Part shown: one piece after another, positions 44,176 to 54,991 of the stretch
How positions within the stretch are numbered: position 1 is the first letter of the stretch
Layout: every line of letters starts with the position of its first letter
Source: Adiantum capillus-veneris
Taxonomy: Eukaryota; Streptophyta; Polypodiopsida; Polypodiales; Pteridaceae
DNA: 64,000 nucleotides
Reading direction: 5' to 3'
NCBI GenBank assembly: GCA_014529385.2
Contig: CM043944.1
Coordinates: 54,031,268 to 54,095,267 of the forward strand
The notes under the pieces: generated by a model
Seen by the model: only the letters and a program-made list of their open reading frames with translations
What the model was told of the DNA's origin: nothing
Databases searched by the model: none
Translations under genes and position numbers: made by a program

Positions 44176-44278
44176 TCCATCCCCCTCGCGCTTCACGCTC
44201 GCCCGCACAGGCGGTCCCCCCCATGTCCGCTCTGCACACAATATCCGCTCACACAGCCGCTCCACACCCCTTGCCATT

Positions 44279-44310
<32 letters not shown>

Positions 44311-44361
44311 CCTCATCCTCTCTCTCTCTTGCGCTCTGCACACAGTACCCGCAAGCAACGG

Positions 44362-44425
<64 letters not shown>

Positions 44426-44451
44426 CCTCAGTCCGAAGGCGCAACACAATA

Positions 44452-44508
<57 letters not shown>

Positions 44509-44622
44509 ACACACACACACACACACACACCACTCACACACACACACACACACACCACTCACACACACACACACACCCATTTTCTCACCCCATCACTCAC
44601 ACACACACACACACACACCACA

Positions 44623-44703
<81 letters not shown>
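43515..44703. repeat. Microsatellite block: (CT)n, (CA)n and poly-C
   Basis: Within 1.2 kb there are at least five long CT tracts (43515-43573, 43600-43648, 43823-43871, 44365-44422, 44455-44504), several CA tracts, the longest 44634-44703, and C homopolymers of about 29 (43723-43751) and 38 bases (44136-44173). Long open frames that cross them encode only Leu-Ser, Thr-His or poly-Pro repeats and are not genes. Such strand-asymmetric sequence can adopt triplex or i-motif structures and is prone to slippage and assembly error. Confidence 0.95.
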
Positions 44704-44705
<2 letters not shown>

Positions 44706-45329
44706 ATTTTCTCACCCCATCTCTCCCCATCCTCATCGCATCCCTGCACTGCAATAAAACCACCCCAAAAAAAACTTTAAAAAAATAAAAATAAAAATAT
44801 ATAGATAATGAATATCTTATATAAAACCCCGTTCCCACACACTCACGCGTATGCACACACCTATATAAATACACTCACGCACCCATATATACACACGGCA
44901 TGTGTATATGCACGCATTTAGAAAAAAAACAAAAAAAGGAGGATCCTATGCTATCGTCATCGACGAAAGAAGGAGAACACCCAAAGCACGGGCCGCCAAC
45001 AATGAAAAGGAGAAATGCAAGGCATGCCCCGACCGACCCCGAAAAGAAGAACGCACTACACCGACGCACCGGCAACACAGCATTCGTCGGCATCACGCAA
45101 CCACGATGCCATTTTCAGTTCTTTGTAGGTTATGTTCATCATTTCTTCAGTTTTCACCCAAGCCATTGTAAAATTTCCACTTTGTAAATTCCCTCTCTTT
45201 AGGTGATGCTCACAAAGGCCTACCTAGAGATTCTCAATTTTTTAATAACCTCCCAAAACAAAGCAAGGGTCAACCACACTGGGTCCACCGTTTGCTTTGT
45301 CTCCCCGATTAGCTTACCCTAATCACACC
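44704..45329. other. Unassigned interval before A3
   Basis: A-rich and (CA)n-like sequence to about 44920, then mixed sequence with a charged 95-codon frame (MCICTHLEKKQKKEDPMLSS...) lacking any known domain. Nothing else recognised. Confidence 0.4.
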
Positions 45330-45334
45330 GGGAT

Positions 45335-45526
45335 TGTTGGGGTATAAAGCCCAATGTGGTCGCCCAGGTAAGTGGGCAGACCGCCAGGTATGTACACATA
45401 TTCTTTTGTTAAAACCTAATAAGAACTCACTATGCTCTACACATTACACTAGAGCGAGTTCACCATATCGTCGTGCTCTTCTTCTTGCACTCTCTCTCGC
45501 GTCGCACTTCCGCTCGTACTCCTTCA
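45335..45526 (+). repeat. A3 5' LTR
   Basis: TGTTGGGGTATAAAGCCC...CTCCTTCA, followed by ACTGGTATCAGAGC. It is more like the A2 5' LTR than like its own 3' LTR at several positions. Confidence 0.95.
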
Positions 45527-45528
45527 AC

Positions 45529-45542
45529 TGGTATCAGAGCTC
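45529..45542 (+). other. A3 primer-binding site, initiator tRNA-Met
   Basis: TGGTATCAGAGCTC, identical to A2. Confidence 0.92.
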
Positions 45543-45833
45543 AGATCGAGGCTCGGGGCAGCATTGCAGGAGGCTAGAGTCACCAACTCGGATTGGAGTG
45601 AAATTCGACAGGCGAAGACACGGCCCCAAATCTCGTTGTCAGAATTTCATTGTGAGGTCATCTCGACCACCGTTCGGCTTCGACAAAGGTCTGCGCAGGC
45701 CATTTTCGACTACGTGGTCTCGACGAGTGCAGATCCGACTCTGCAAATTTGGGGTTTTCGGCCTAGAGGTCAGTTTATAGGGGAAACTCTGCCGAATTTT
45801 TCCCAGAAAAGTAAACTACTGTGAAGCGTAGCT

Positions 45834-48800
45834 ATGGCTGGATCACAGGACACTGCTCTTTACAATATCAAGAAGCTGGATGGAACCCATTTCCCATTGT
45901 GGAAGAAGCAGATTTGGCACGTGTTGGTACAAAAGAAGCAGATAAAACCTATAAATCTCAAGGGGATAAAACCAGAAGATATGGACGAAGATGAATGGAG
46001 CGAAATGGATGAATTGGCACTTTCTACCATTATGCTGACTTTGGCAGAAAGCGTTTACTTCAATGTAGTAGACGAGATGTCGGCTTATCAAGCATGGTTA
46101 AAGCTGTGTGATCTTTATGAGAAGCAGAGTGCAGCTTCACAGGTATACTGGCTTAAGAAGCTTGTTGACTTGAAGATGAAAGAAGGGACACCTATGTCCA
46201 ATCATCTGAATGAATTCAACACAATCTATAGTCATTTGTAAGCTCAAGGTGTCAAGTTTGATGAACCTGTTAGAGCTATGTTCCTGTTGATCACATTGCC
46301 GGAAAGTTGGGACACTTTTTCGCACAGCTTTGAGTAATTCTGCACCTCCAGATGGTTTGAACATAGCAGGTGTAGAAGGAAGTCTGCTTACTGAAGAAAC
46401 CAATAGAAAGACAATGGACAAAGGCAAAGGAACAGCCTTAGTTGTCAGGGGAAGGACCAAAGAAAAGTACAAAGGTGGAAAGAGGAATCAGTCTCGTAGC
46501 AAGTCCCGCAGTGCTAAAGGCAAGAGTGACATAGAATGCTACCATTGTGGCAAGAAGGGTCACATGAAAAGAAACTGCAGAGAATGGAAAGCAGAAAAAG
46601 GCAAAGAGAAAGCTGAAGACCATGGTGAGAAGAACAAGTCCTCAGTGAAGATCCAAGAAATAAATGTGACAAACACTGTTGCAGAGGATGACAGTCTAGT
46701 GTCAGGAGACATCTACTTCTTGAAGAATACAATGGACTCAGCTGCTCTTACAACATCTAATGGAAATGCACTGAGTGACTGGATTATAGACTCAGGGGCA
46801 TCACTTCATGTGTCTCCAAACAAGGAGTGGTTTACTTCTTATGTGACCACTAAAGATCATGTTCGGCTAGGCAATGGGCAGACATGTGAGATCTTAGGTG
46901 TTGGAGATGTTCAATTGAAGTTTCAGAATGGATCTTCTTTCACGCTGAAGAATGTGAGACATGTTTCCGCAATTACAAAGAGCTTGATCAGCACACGTTT
47001 ACTTGATGATGCTGGCTACGTCACCACTTTTGGACAGAACATGTGGAAGATATCCAAGGGTTCTATGACAGTAGCACATGGAGTAAAGTCTGGAGGACTT
47101 TACATGATTTATGTATCAAATGTCTCTAAAAATGTAATCAATGTAACCGAGCAGCCGAACGTTTCTTTGTGGCATAGCCGGTTAGGACATATGTCCAAGA
47201 AGGGAATGGAAATCTTGTCTCCTTCTGGTTATTTGCCTGGCTTTTCATTTAATGATTTTGAATTTTGTGAACATTGTCTGTATGGTAAGCAAACACAGCA
47301 GCCACATAAGCATAGAGGCAGTAGAAGAGATACACAGTTGGCACTTGTGCATAGTGATTTTTGACCTATGCCTAACCTATCTCTAGGGGGAGCTTCTTAC
47401 TTTATGACATTTATAGATGATTACTCGAGGAAAGTATGGGTTTACTTTCTCAAGCACAAGGATGAAGTGTTTAGTGTTTTCAAAACGTTTGTGACACTTG
47501 TGGAGAATCAGAGTGGCAAGAAGCTTAAATGCTTACGCACTGACAATGGTGGAGAGTATGTTTCAAAGGCCTTTCAGGACTTTTGTGAGTCAAAAGGTAT
47601 AAAACATGAACTTACTGCTCCTTACAATCCTCCTCAAAATGGTGTTGTTGAGAGGATGAATAGGACCATACAAGAGAAGGTCAGAAGTATGTTGTCTAAT
47701 GCACAGCTGCCAAATGGGTTTTGGGCTGAAGCTGTATCAACAGCTGTTCATCTTGTAAATAGATCTCCTAGCAAGGTTTTGTAGAAGGATTCAGTGCCAG
47801 AGATGGTATGGTCAGGCAAAATGCCCTCATACAAGCATCTCAGAGTCTTTGGCTGTGAGGCATATACTCACGTTCCAAAGGAATTTAGGAACAAACTTGA
47901 GCCAAAGAGTAGAAAGTGCATCTTTCTAGGCTATGGTAATTCTGGTGAGATGGGGTACAGACTTTGGGATCCCGAATCCAGAAAGGTTGTCCGCAGCAAT
48001 GATGTTCACTTTAAGGAATCCAAATATCATTCTAAACCAGAGAGGGTTGAGGAGATTAGAAGAGTTGTCTTCCAAGAAGATGGACTTGCACGTGCAAGAC
48101 AAAATGTCAGGGCTCAACAGGAGCAAGGATAGGATAGATTGGAACCACAGGTTGTGGCTGAGCCTGAGCCACCTATTGTGCATAGAGCTGGACGTGTGAT
48201 GCGACCTCCTGATAGGTTTGTTCCATCTATGAACTATGTCATGTTGACTGATTGCAATGAGCCTTCATGTTACCAGGAAGCAGTGCAAATGAAGGACTCC
48301 GGGAATTGGCAATTGGCCATGCAGTCAGAGATGACAGCTCTGCATAAAAACCAGACATGGAAGCTAGTTAAATTACCATGGGGCAAAAAGGCTCTACCCT
48401 GTAAATGGGTTTACAGGTATAAGATCACCGCTCATGATAGTCATCCAAAGTAGAAAGCAAGGCTTGTTGCCAAGGGCTTTAAGCAAGAACAAGGCATTGA
48501 CTTTGATGAAGTCTTCTCTCCGGTGGTCAAGATGACTACATTGAGATGCTTTCTTGCATTGGTTGCCATATTAGATTTGGTGTTGCACCAAATGGATGTC
48601 AAGACATCGTTCTTGCATGGTGATTTAGATGTGGAAATTTACATGTAGCAGCCAGAAGGGTTTGTTGAGAAAGGCAAGGAAGATTGGGTATGGTAGTTGT
48701 TAAAGAGTCTTTATGGCTTAAAACAATCACCGAGGGCATGGTACCATAAATTCCACAAGTTTATGCTTTCTCAAGGCTACAAACGTAGTGAGTTCGATCA

Positions 48801-49812
48801 CTGTCTATATACAAAGAAGGCTCAGGATGGAAGTTGGCTGATCCTTATTTTGTATGTGGATGACATGTTGATTGCTGGCAAGCACTTGGAAGAAATTTCA
48901 GCTTTGAAGTCAAAGATGGCAAAATCGTTTGACATGAAAGACATGGGTGAGGCAAGTCATGTACTTGGTATGCGCATTGAGAGAGACAGATCAAAGAAGT
49001 TGATTTGGTTATCTCAAATAGAGTATATTGACAAGGTTTTGCAACGTTTCAATATGGAGAAGGGAAAGGCATTGAGTGTTCCATTGCCACCATATGTGAA
49101 ACTTAGCAAACAAGATTGTCCTGTGTCTGAGGAAGAACAGGCTGAAATGGATAAGATTCCATATGCGTCTGCAGTGGGTAGTTTGATGTCTGCAATGATT
49201 GCTACTCGTCTAGACATTGCATTTGCAGTGGGAGTAGTAAGTCGATACATGTCAAACCCAGGCAAGAAACATTGGGAGGCAGTGAAAGGAATATTGAGAT
49301 ACCTGAAAGCTACAAAGAGTATGCGTATATGCTATGGGAGTCAGGAGCTAAGTGTAAAGGGTTTTACAGACTCAGATTATGCAAGTGACTTAGACAACCG
49401 AAGGTCTACGTCAGGGTATGTATTTACATTGGCTGGTGGAGCAGTATCATGGCGTTCTAGATTACAAGATTGTGTTACTCAGTCTACTACAGAGGCTGAA
49501 TATGTTGCAGCATCAGAGGCATGCAAAGAATCAATTTGGCTTAATCGACTAGTAACAGATTTGGGAATCAAAGAAGAGATGCCTGTGTTATATTGTGATA
49601 GTCAAAGTGCTATACAATTGGCTCGCAATCCAGTTTATCACTCAAAGACAAAGCATGTGGATGTGAAGTATCATTTCATCAGGGAAATGTTCGAGGATAA
49701 GCAACTTCAGCTTGTCAAAGTTCACACCACAGAAAATCCTGCTGATCTACTTACAAAAGGACTTCCCTCAGAGAGCTTTGCGCATTTTCGCAAGCAGTTA
49801 GGTGTAGGGTAG
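45834..49812 (+). pseudogene. A3 gag-pol polyprotein, heavily disrupted
   Basis: The ATG at 45834 opens MAGSQDTALYNIKKLDGTHF. Stops are TAA 46239-46241, TGA 47362-47364 (after a 3-base loss in SDLCGPM), TAG 47782-47784, TAG 48130-48132, TAG 48451-48453, TAG 48646-48648 and TAG 48694-48696; an extra T in 46316-46320 shifts the frame. Four of the TAGs replace CAG of A1 or A2. The CCHC knuckle is CYHCGKKGHMKRNC, and protease WIIDSGASLHVSP, LWHSRLGHMS, RTDNGGEY, LYVDDMLIAGK and FTDSDYASD are readable. It ends at TAG 49810-49812. The order Gag, PR, IN, RT, RH is unchanged. Confidence 0.93.
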
Positions 49813-49866
49813 TACATCACTTCTCTACATCTCTTGTATATTAGCTTGTCTAGTAGCTTCTCTCAC

Positions 49867-49926
49867 ACTTAAAGTACCACATTGGACTTTAAGTAGGAGG
49901 TTGTTGGGGTATAAAGCCCAATGTGG
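49867..49926 (+). other. A3 polypurine tract within nested inverted repeats
   Basis: ACTTAAAGT (49867-49875) with ACTTTAAGT (49886-49894), and CCACATTGGACTTTA (49877-49891) with TAAAGCCCAATGTGG (49912-49926), as in A2. The polypurine tract itself has changed to AGTAGGAGG. Confidence 0.75.
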
Positions 49927-50093
49927 TCGCCTAGGTAAGTGGGCGGGCCGCCAGGTATGTACACATATTCTTTTGTTAAAACCTAATAAGAACTCACTAT
50001 GCTCTACACATTACAGTAGAGCGAGTTCACCATATCCTCGTGCTCTTTTTCTCGCACTCTCTGTCGCGTCGCAGTTCCGCTCGTACTCCTTCA
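49902..50093 (+). repeat. A3 3' LTR
   Basis: TGTTGGGGTATAAAGCCC...CTCCTTCA, 192 bp, followed by the GGGAT duplication. Confidence 0.95.
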
Positions 50094-50098
50094 GGGAT

Positions 50099-51530
<1,432 letters not shown>

Positions 51531-51592
51531 ATCCCTTAGCAAAACAAGTGAGAACGAAGGGTACACTATCACTAATTTAAATGCTACAAATA

Positions 51593-51616
51593 CACACACA
51601 CACACACACACACACA
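51593..51616. repeat. (CA)n microsatellite
   Basis: Twelve uninterrupted CA units followed by AAAGAGAGAGA. Confidence 0.9.
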
Positions 51617-53976
51617 AAAGAGAGAGATCTTTGTGCAAGAATTTATCTTCAATTTTAATGATTGACGTGGGTGTATGAATAGCTGGGAGGAGAATCAAGA
51701 GACACGATTAAGTTTGATGATGTTGCAATCTACACATTATCTTAGGGTTATGGGAGACCTCTCACCATACAACCCTCTTATAATGTTTTCCCAAGCAACA
51801 AAAACAAACACAAGAGCTCTTGAGTCACATACAAGCAGATACTACAAAAGTATCTCAAAATGAAAACGCGTCACCTTAAACCAAACAAGATGAGGTTGCC
51901 AAGCGTGAATTGGAGAGACTCAAGAGAGTTTTGACCCGCGATTTGCACCCAACTTATTGATTAAATTGATGCACAAGAGTAGGTACAATTTTGATTGGAA
52001 TTTATGAATCACTCACTCCCTTGCAATGTTACAACTAGCTCAAAGAAGCTTTCCTATACACCACATGTAATGGTGCATAGAGAGCTCACTCTCACTCCCT
52101 AAAACTAAGATGGTGAATGGCACGCTCAAAGTAGTGAGCAATAGTGTAGGGATCCTTGCCCTTTACAAAGGAAGAAGGGCTCTATTTATAGGTGAGGAGA
52201 GCTCTAATTAGGATTATACCTAATCAAAATTTTCATAGAAAATCATGTTTATGAAATTTTTTATACGTTCCTATGAGAGTGGGGCTCTCTTGTCTCTTGA
52301 GTCACATGGATATGGGCTCAAGAGGAGAGAATTATTGAGGTTAAATAGAGAAGATTCTAGAGAGGTGAGTGATTTTTTGTGTGAGGTTGCCTACTCCATG
52401 GTAGAGTAGAGTGGGTGCAATTTACAAAAAAAAGGTTAGCAGTTAGTGTTAGTAGTTTGAAGTTAGTAGGATGGGGTAGAATTACATGGCATATGTACTC
52501 AAGGTGCATTATATGATTTATACAATGATAAAAAGTAAGAGAAGAATGAGAATATACACAATTTGGTGGAAACCACAAGATGTAAATGAAATTTTTCACC
52601 TTCTCCTCAAGTGAATGAAGCGGTTGTAGAACTTTGTCGGTGCAGTTCTTGTGACCATGGGGAAGTTGAATTCTCCATGATCAAACTCCTCCTTTTGTAG
52701 GACTTGAGATTGGTTATTTGCTGATTTTTTCTCTTTTATGAAAGGATGAAGAGGTTATGGTAATATGAATTTGATTCTAGAGAGAGAAATTGAGCTATAT
52801 GTGTGTAGAGATGATAATCTTTTGAGCTATGGAGTAAGGAGAGATGGAAATGGTGAAGAAGATGAAGTAAGCCATGAAAATTTCAGGTTTGAGTTAGAGA
52901 TGGAGAGGAATGAGTTTATGTGTGTGGAAGTGGGAAAGGAGGTGAGAGAAGACTATGGGTTACTTTGTGAGAAAAGTGGGCATACTGGGGTCCACTCAAA
53001 AAATCATAGCTCACCGGTGGTTGCTCCAAAAATCATCAAAATTTTTGAGGTGATTATTCAGCTTTTGTTCCACATTTTCTCTTTTGACCACCACTCCAAA
53101 TTTGGAGTGGAGATGGGTGCCAAAAATCTCACCAAAAAGCCTGTTTTTTATGCCTGCAAAAGTCTTTTAGTGGCCCCCTTCTTTGTTGAATTTGTACAAT
53201 GTATCCAAGAGTGAGCCCCTCCTTTGTCATATCATAATACAAAGCATCCAAGTTTCCCTTTACACATGCATGGAGGAGGATTATTGGTGAATAAAGCAAT
53301 ATATACATGGTGGGACTAGTGTATGGACTATTCATGGATTTTAGCTCAATGAGCACATGGTGTTAGAATATTGGGTAAAAAATAAATAAATAAATATGGA
53401 GGAATTATGGATATGAAAAGATATTGGAATCATATGATATGGTCCCTCTTTGTATTATTTTGGGTGAAAGAGGAAGGGGTATGCAAGTAAATGAAAATAA
53501 TATAATAAACATGACTAAGAAAGTAGAAATCAATTTTTTTGTTTTCACGAGGGTGAGGGTGAAAATGTGGGGGTGATTTGTATAAAAGAAAAATATGAGG
53601 TTAGAGTATGTACACATTGGCAAAAAATACACTTATGGTGAAAGAGGATGAAAGAAGACATACATAAGTTTAATAAAACACACACCTAGGTATAAATATT
53701 TAAATAAATTATCAAAATAATTATAAAAATCCCTATATTTAGGCCATATATATAATGAAATATTTACACACAAAGAGGCCATAATATACCTTTTTAAATT
53801 ATTATTTTTTATTTTTTTGGCTCAACTAGCCCAGTGACTAGCTAATTGAGGGTTTTAAAGAAAATACGAGAAAAGTCCCCTAACTCACACACGCCTATAT
53901 ACAGTGAAATGGTAGGGATAGCCATAGTGTTTGGGTGAATTTGGTAGGGTGAGGTAGCTCACTATGACAATTAATA
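51617..53976. other. Unassigned AT-rich interval, possibly partly the T1 3' LTR
   Basis: AT-rich, with runs such as AAATAAATAAATAAAT near 53377 and a TATATATA-like stretch near 53748. The right part should belong to the T1 LTR, because the T1 polypurine tract lies at 54001-54012 and the LTR must extend leftward from it; the left end was not found. A 149-codon frame at 52765-53214 lacks a recognisable domain. Confidence 0.45.
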
Positions 53977-53995
53977 ATAGCCGAAAAACGGCTAT
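53977..53995 (-). other. Hairpin at the T1 LTR start
   Basis: ATAGCCG (53977-53983) and CGGCTAT (53989-53995) form a perfect 7-bp inverted repeat around AAAAA. It lies a few bases inside the LTR, next to the polypurine tract. Confidence 0.6.
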
Positions 53996-54025
53996 CATTA
54001 GCCCTCCCCCAGGATGATGGTATAT

Positions 54026-54771
54026 TCATGTACCATCATAGAGCATCTTTTCCAAAGAGAGTGCTTCAGAGTCCTTGATGAGATCTTCATTGTTTGGTCC
54101 CTCAGAATTTTGGCTGGAGTTACATTCATGCTTCATGTAACAATACTTACATGAAACAGCAGCCTTTGGACAGATCTTTGGTAGAAGGCGACTCAAATAG
54201 GGCTTCAAGCGATACCCGTTTACCTTCCTAGAGTGCTCTTTCCCATTCAAGTCTATAAGTTGATAGTAACTTGAATTGAAAGCCTTCTTAACTATGTATG
54301 GCCCCTGCCATCTAGTTTCAAATTTGGCATCAAAACGATTATCGAGTCGATTGTCATACCTTAGCACAAGATCTCCTTCATTGATGCCTTTGTCCTTTAG
54401 TTTCTTGTCAAGCTTTTCTTTCGCTTGCGTAGCTTTCCTCTTGTAGCACTCGTAAGCTGCTTCTCTTTTCCACTCAAGCTCCACTAACGTAAGAAGTCGA
54501 TCCATCCATACCTCTTGATCATCTTGTGCACCTTTGCCATGAAGCCGCATTGTTGGAATGTTGAGCTCGATAGGCTGCAAAGCCTCTTCACCATAGACCA
54601 AGTGAAATGGTGTGAACTCCGTGGCTTCCCTATATGTGGTTCGATATGCCCACAAGGCACCATCCAAGAAGTCATCCCATAACTTTGTTTTGTTTTGCAC
54701 CATCTTTCTAATGATGCCTGCAATGACACCGTTAGCCTTCTCCACCAAACCATTTGACTGTGGGTAGTATG
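54026..54771 (-). pseudogene. T1 integrase core end and C-terminal region
   Basis: Reads YYPQSNGLVEKANGVIAGII (with the catalytic Glu in LVEKANG), LWAYRTTYREATEFTPFHLV, then NEGDLVLRYDNRL and the GPYIVKKAF segment of the gypsy integrase C-terminal (GPY/F) domain. The frame is open to the stop at 54026. Translation before PQSNG continues beyond D1 at 61820. Confidence 0.9.
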
Positions 54772-54977
54772 TGTTGGGGTGTAGGCCAGGTGGCCGTGGG
54801 AAACCACCCTTGTACACTTAAGTTCACCTATTCAATATAGGGAGAGAAAGAGGAAGGGTTGACTTTACTCTTTCTTCTCCACTAACCCACACAGGCTGCC
54901 TGTGTATCTCCCCCTTCCCCATTTCTCTTCTTCCCTTCTCTTGCACACACTCCGTACACGCATACGCGTACTCATCA
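54772..54977 (+). repeat. D1 5' LTR
   Basis: TGTTGGGGTGTAGGCCAGG...GTACTCATCA, 206 bp, followed by ATTGGTATCAGAGC. Confidence 0.96.
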
Positions 54978-54979
54978 AT

Positions 54980-54991
54980 TGGTATCAGAGC
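54980..54991 (+). other. D1 primer-binding site, initiator tRNA-Met
   Basis: TGGTATCAGAGC, two bases after the LTR end. Confidence 0.93.

Larger units (their letters stand above)
45330..50098 (+). mobile_element. Ty1/copia element A3 with target duplication GGGAT
   Basis: The element spans 45335-50093 (4759 bp), flanked by GGGAT at 45330-45334 and 50094-50098. Both LTRs are 192 bp and differ at about nine positions (near 5%), making it the oldest of the A copies. It is shorter because about 770 bases of the leader are missing, including the two hairpins and one ACTCTGCC box found in A2. The coding region has the most stops of the three. Confidence 0.95.

Noticed and set aside
43515-44703. 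CRISPR-like or telomeric array
   Set aside because: Only mono- and dinucleotide repeats; no spacer-repeat pattern and no TTTAGGG units.
43465-44780. Long open frames across the microsatellite block (up to 251 codons)
   Set aside because: They encode only Leu-Ser, Thr-His or Pro repeats produced by CT, CA and C tracts; all frames stay open for compositional reasons.
44900-45187. 95-codon charged frame (MCICTHLEKKQKKEDPM...)
   Set aside because: No similarity to a known family that I can name, no regulatory context, and an overlapping alternative frame of similar length.
52765-53214. 149-codon frame (MNLILEREIELYVCRDDNLL...)
   Set aside because: No recognisable domain, AT-rich repeat-like surroundings, probably within or next to the T1 LTR.
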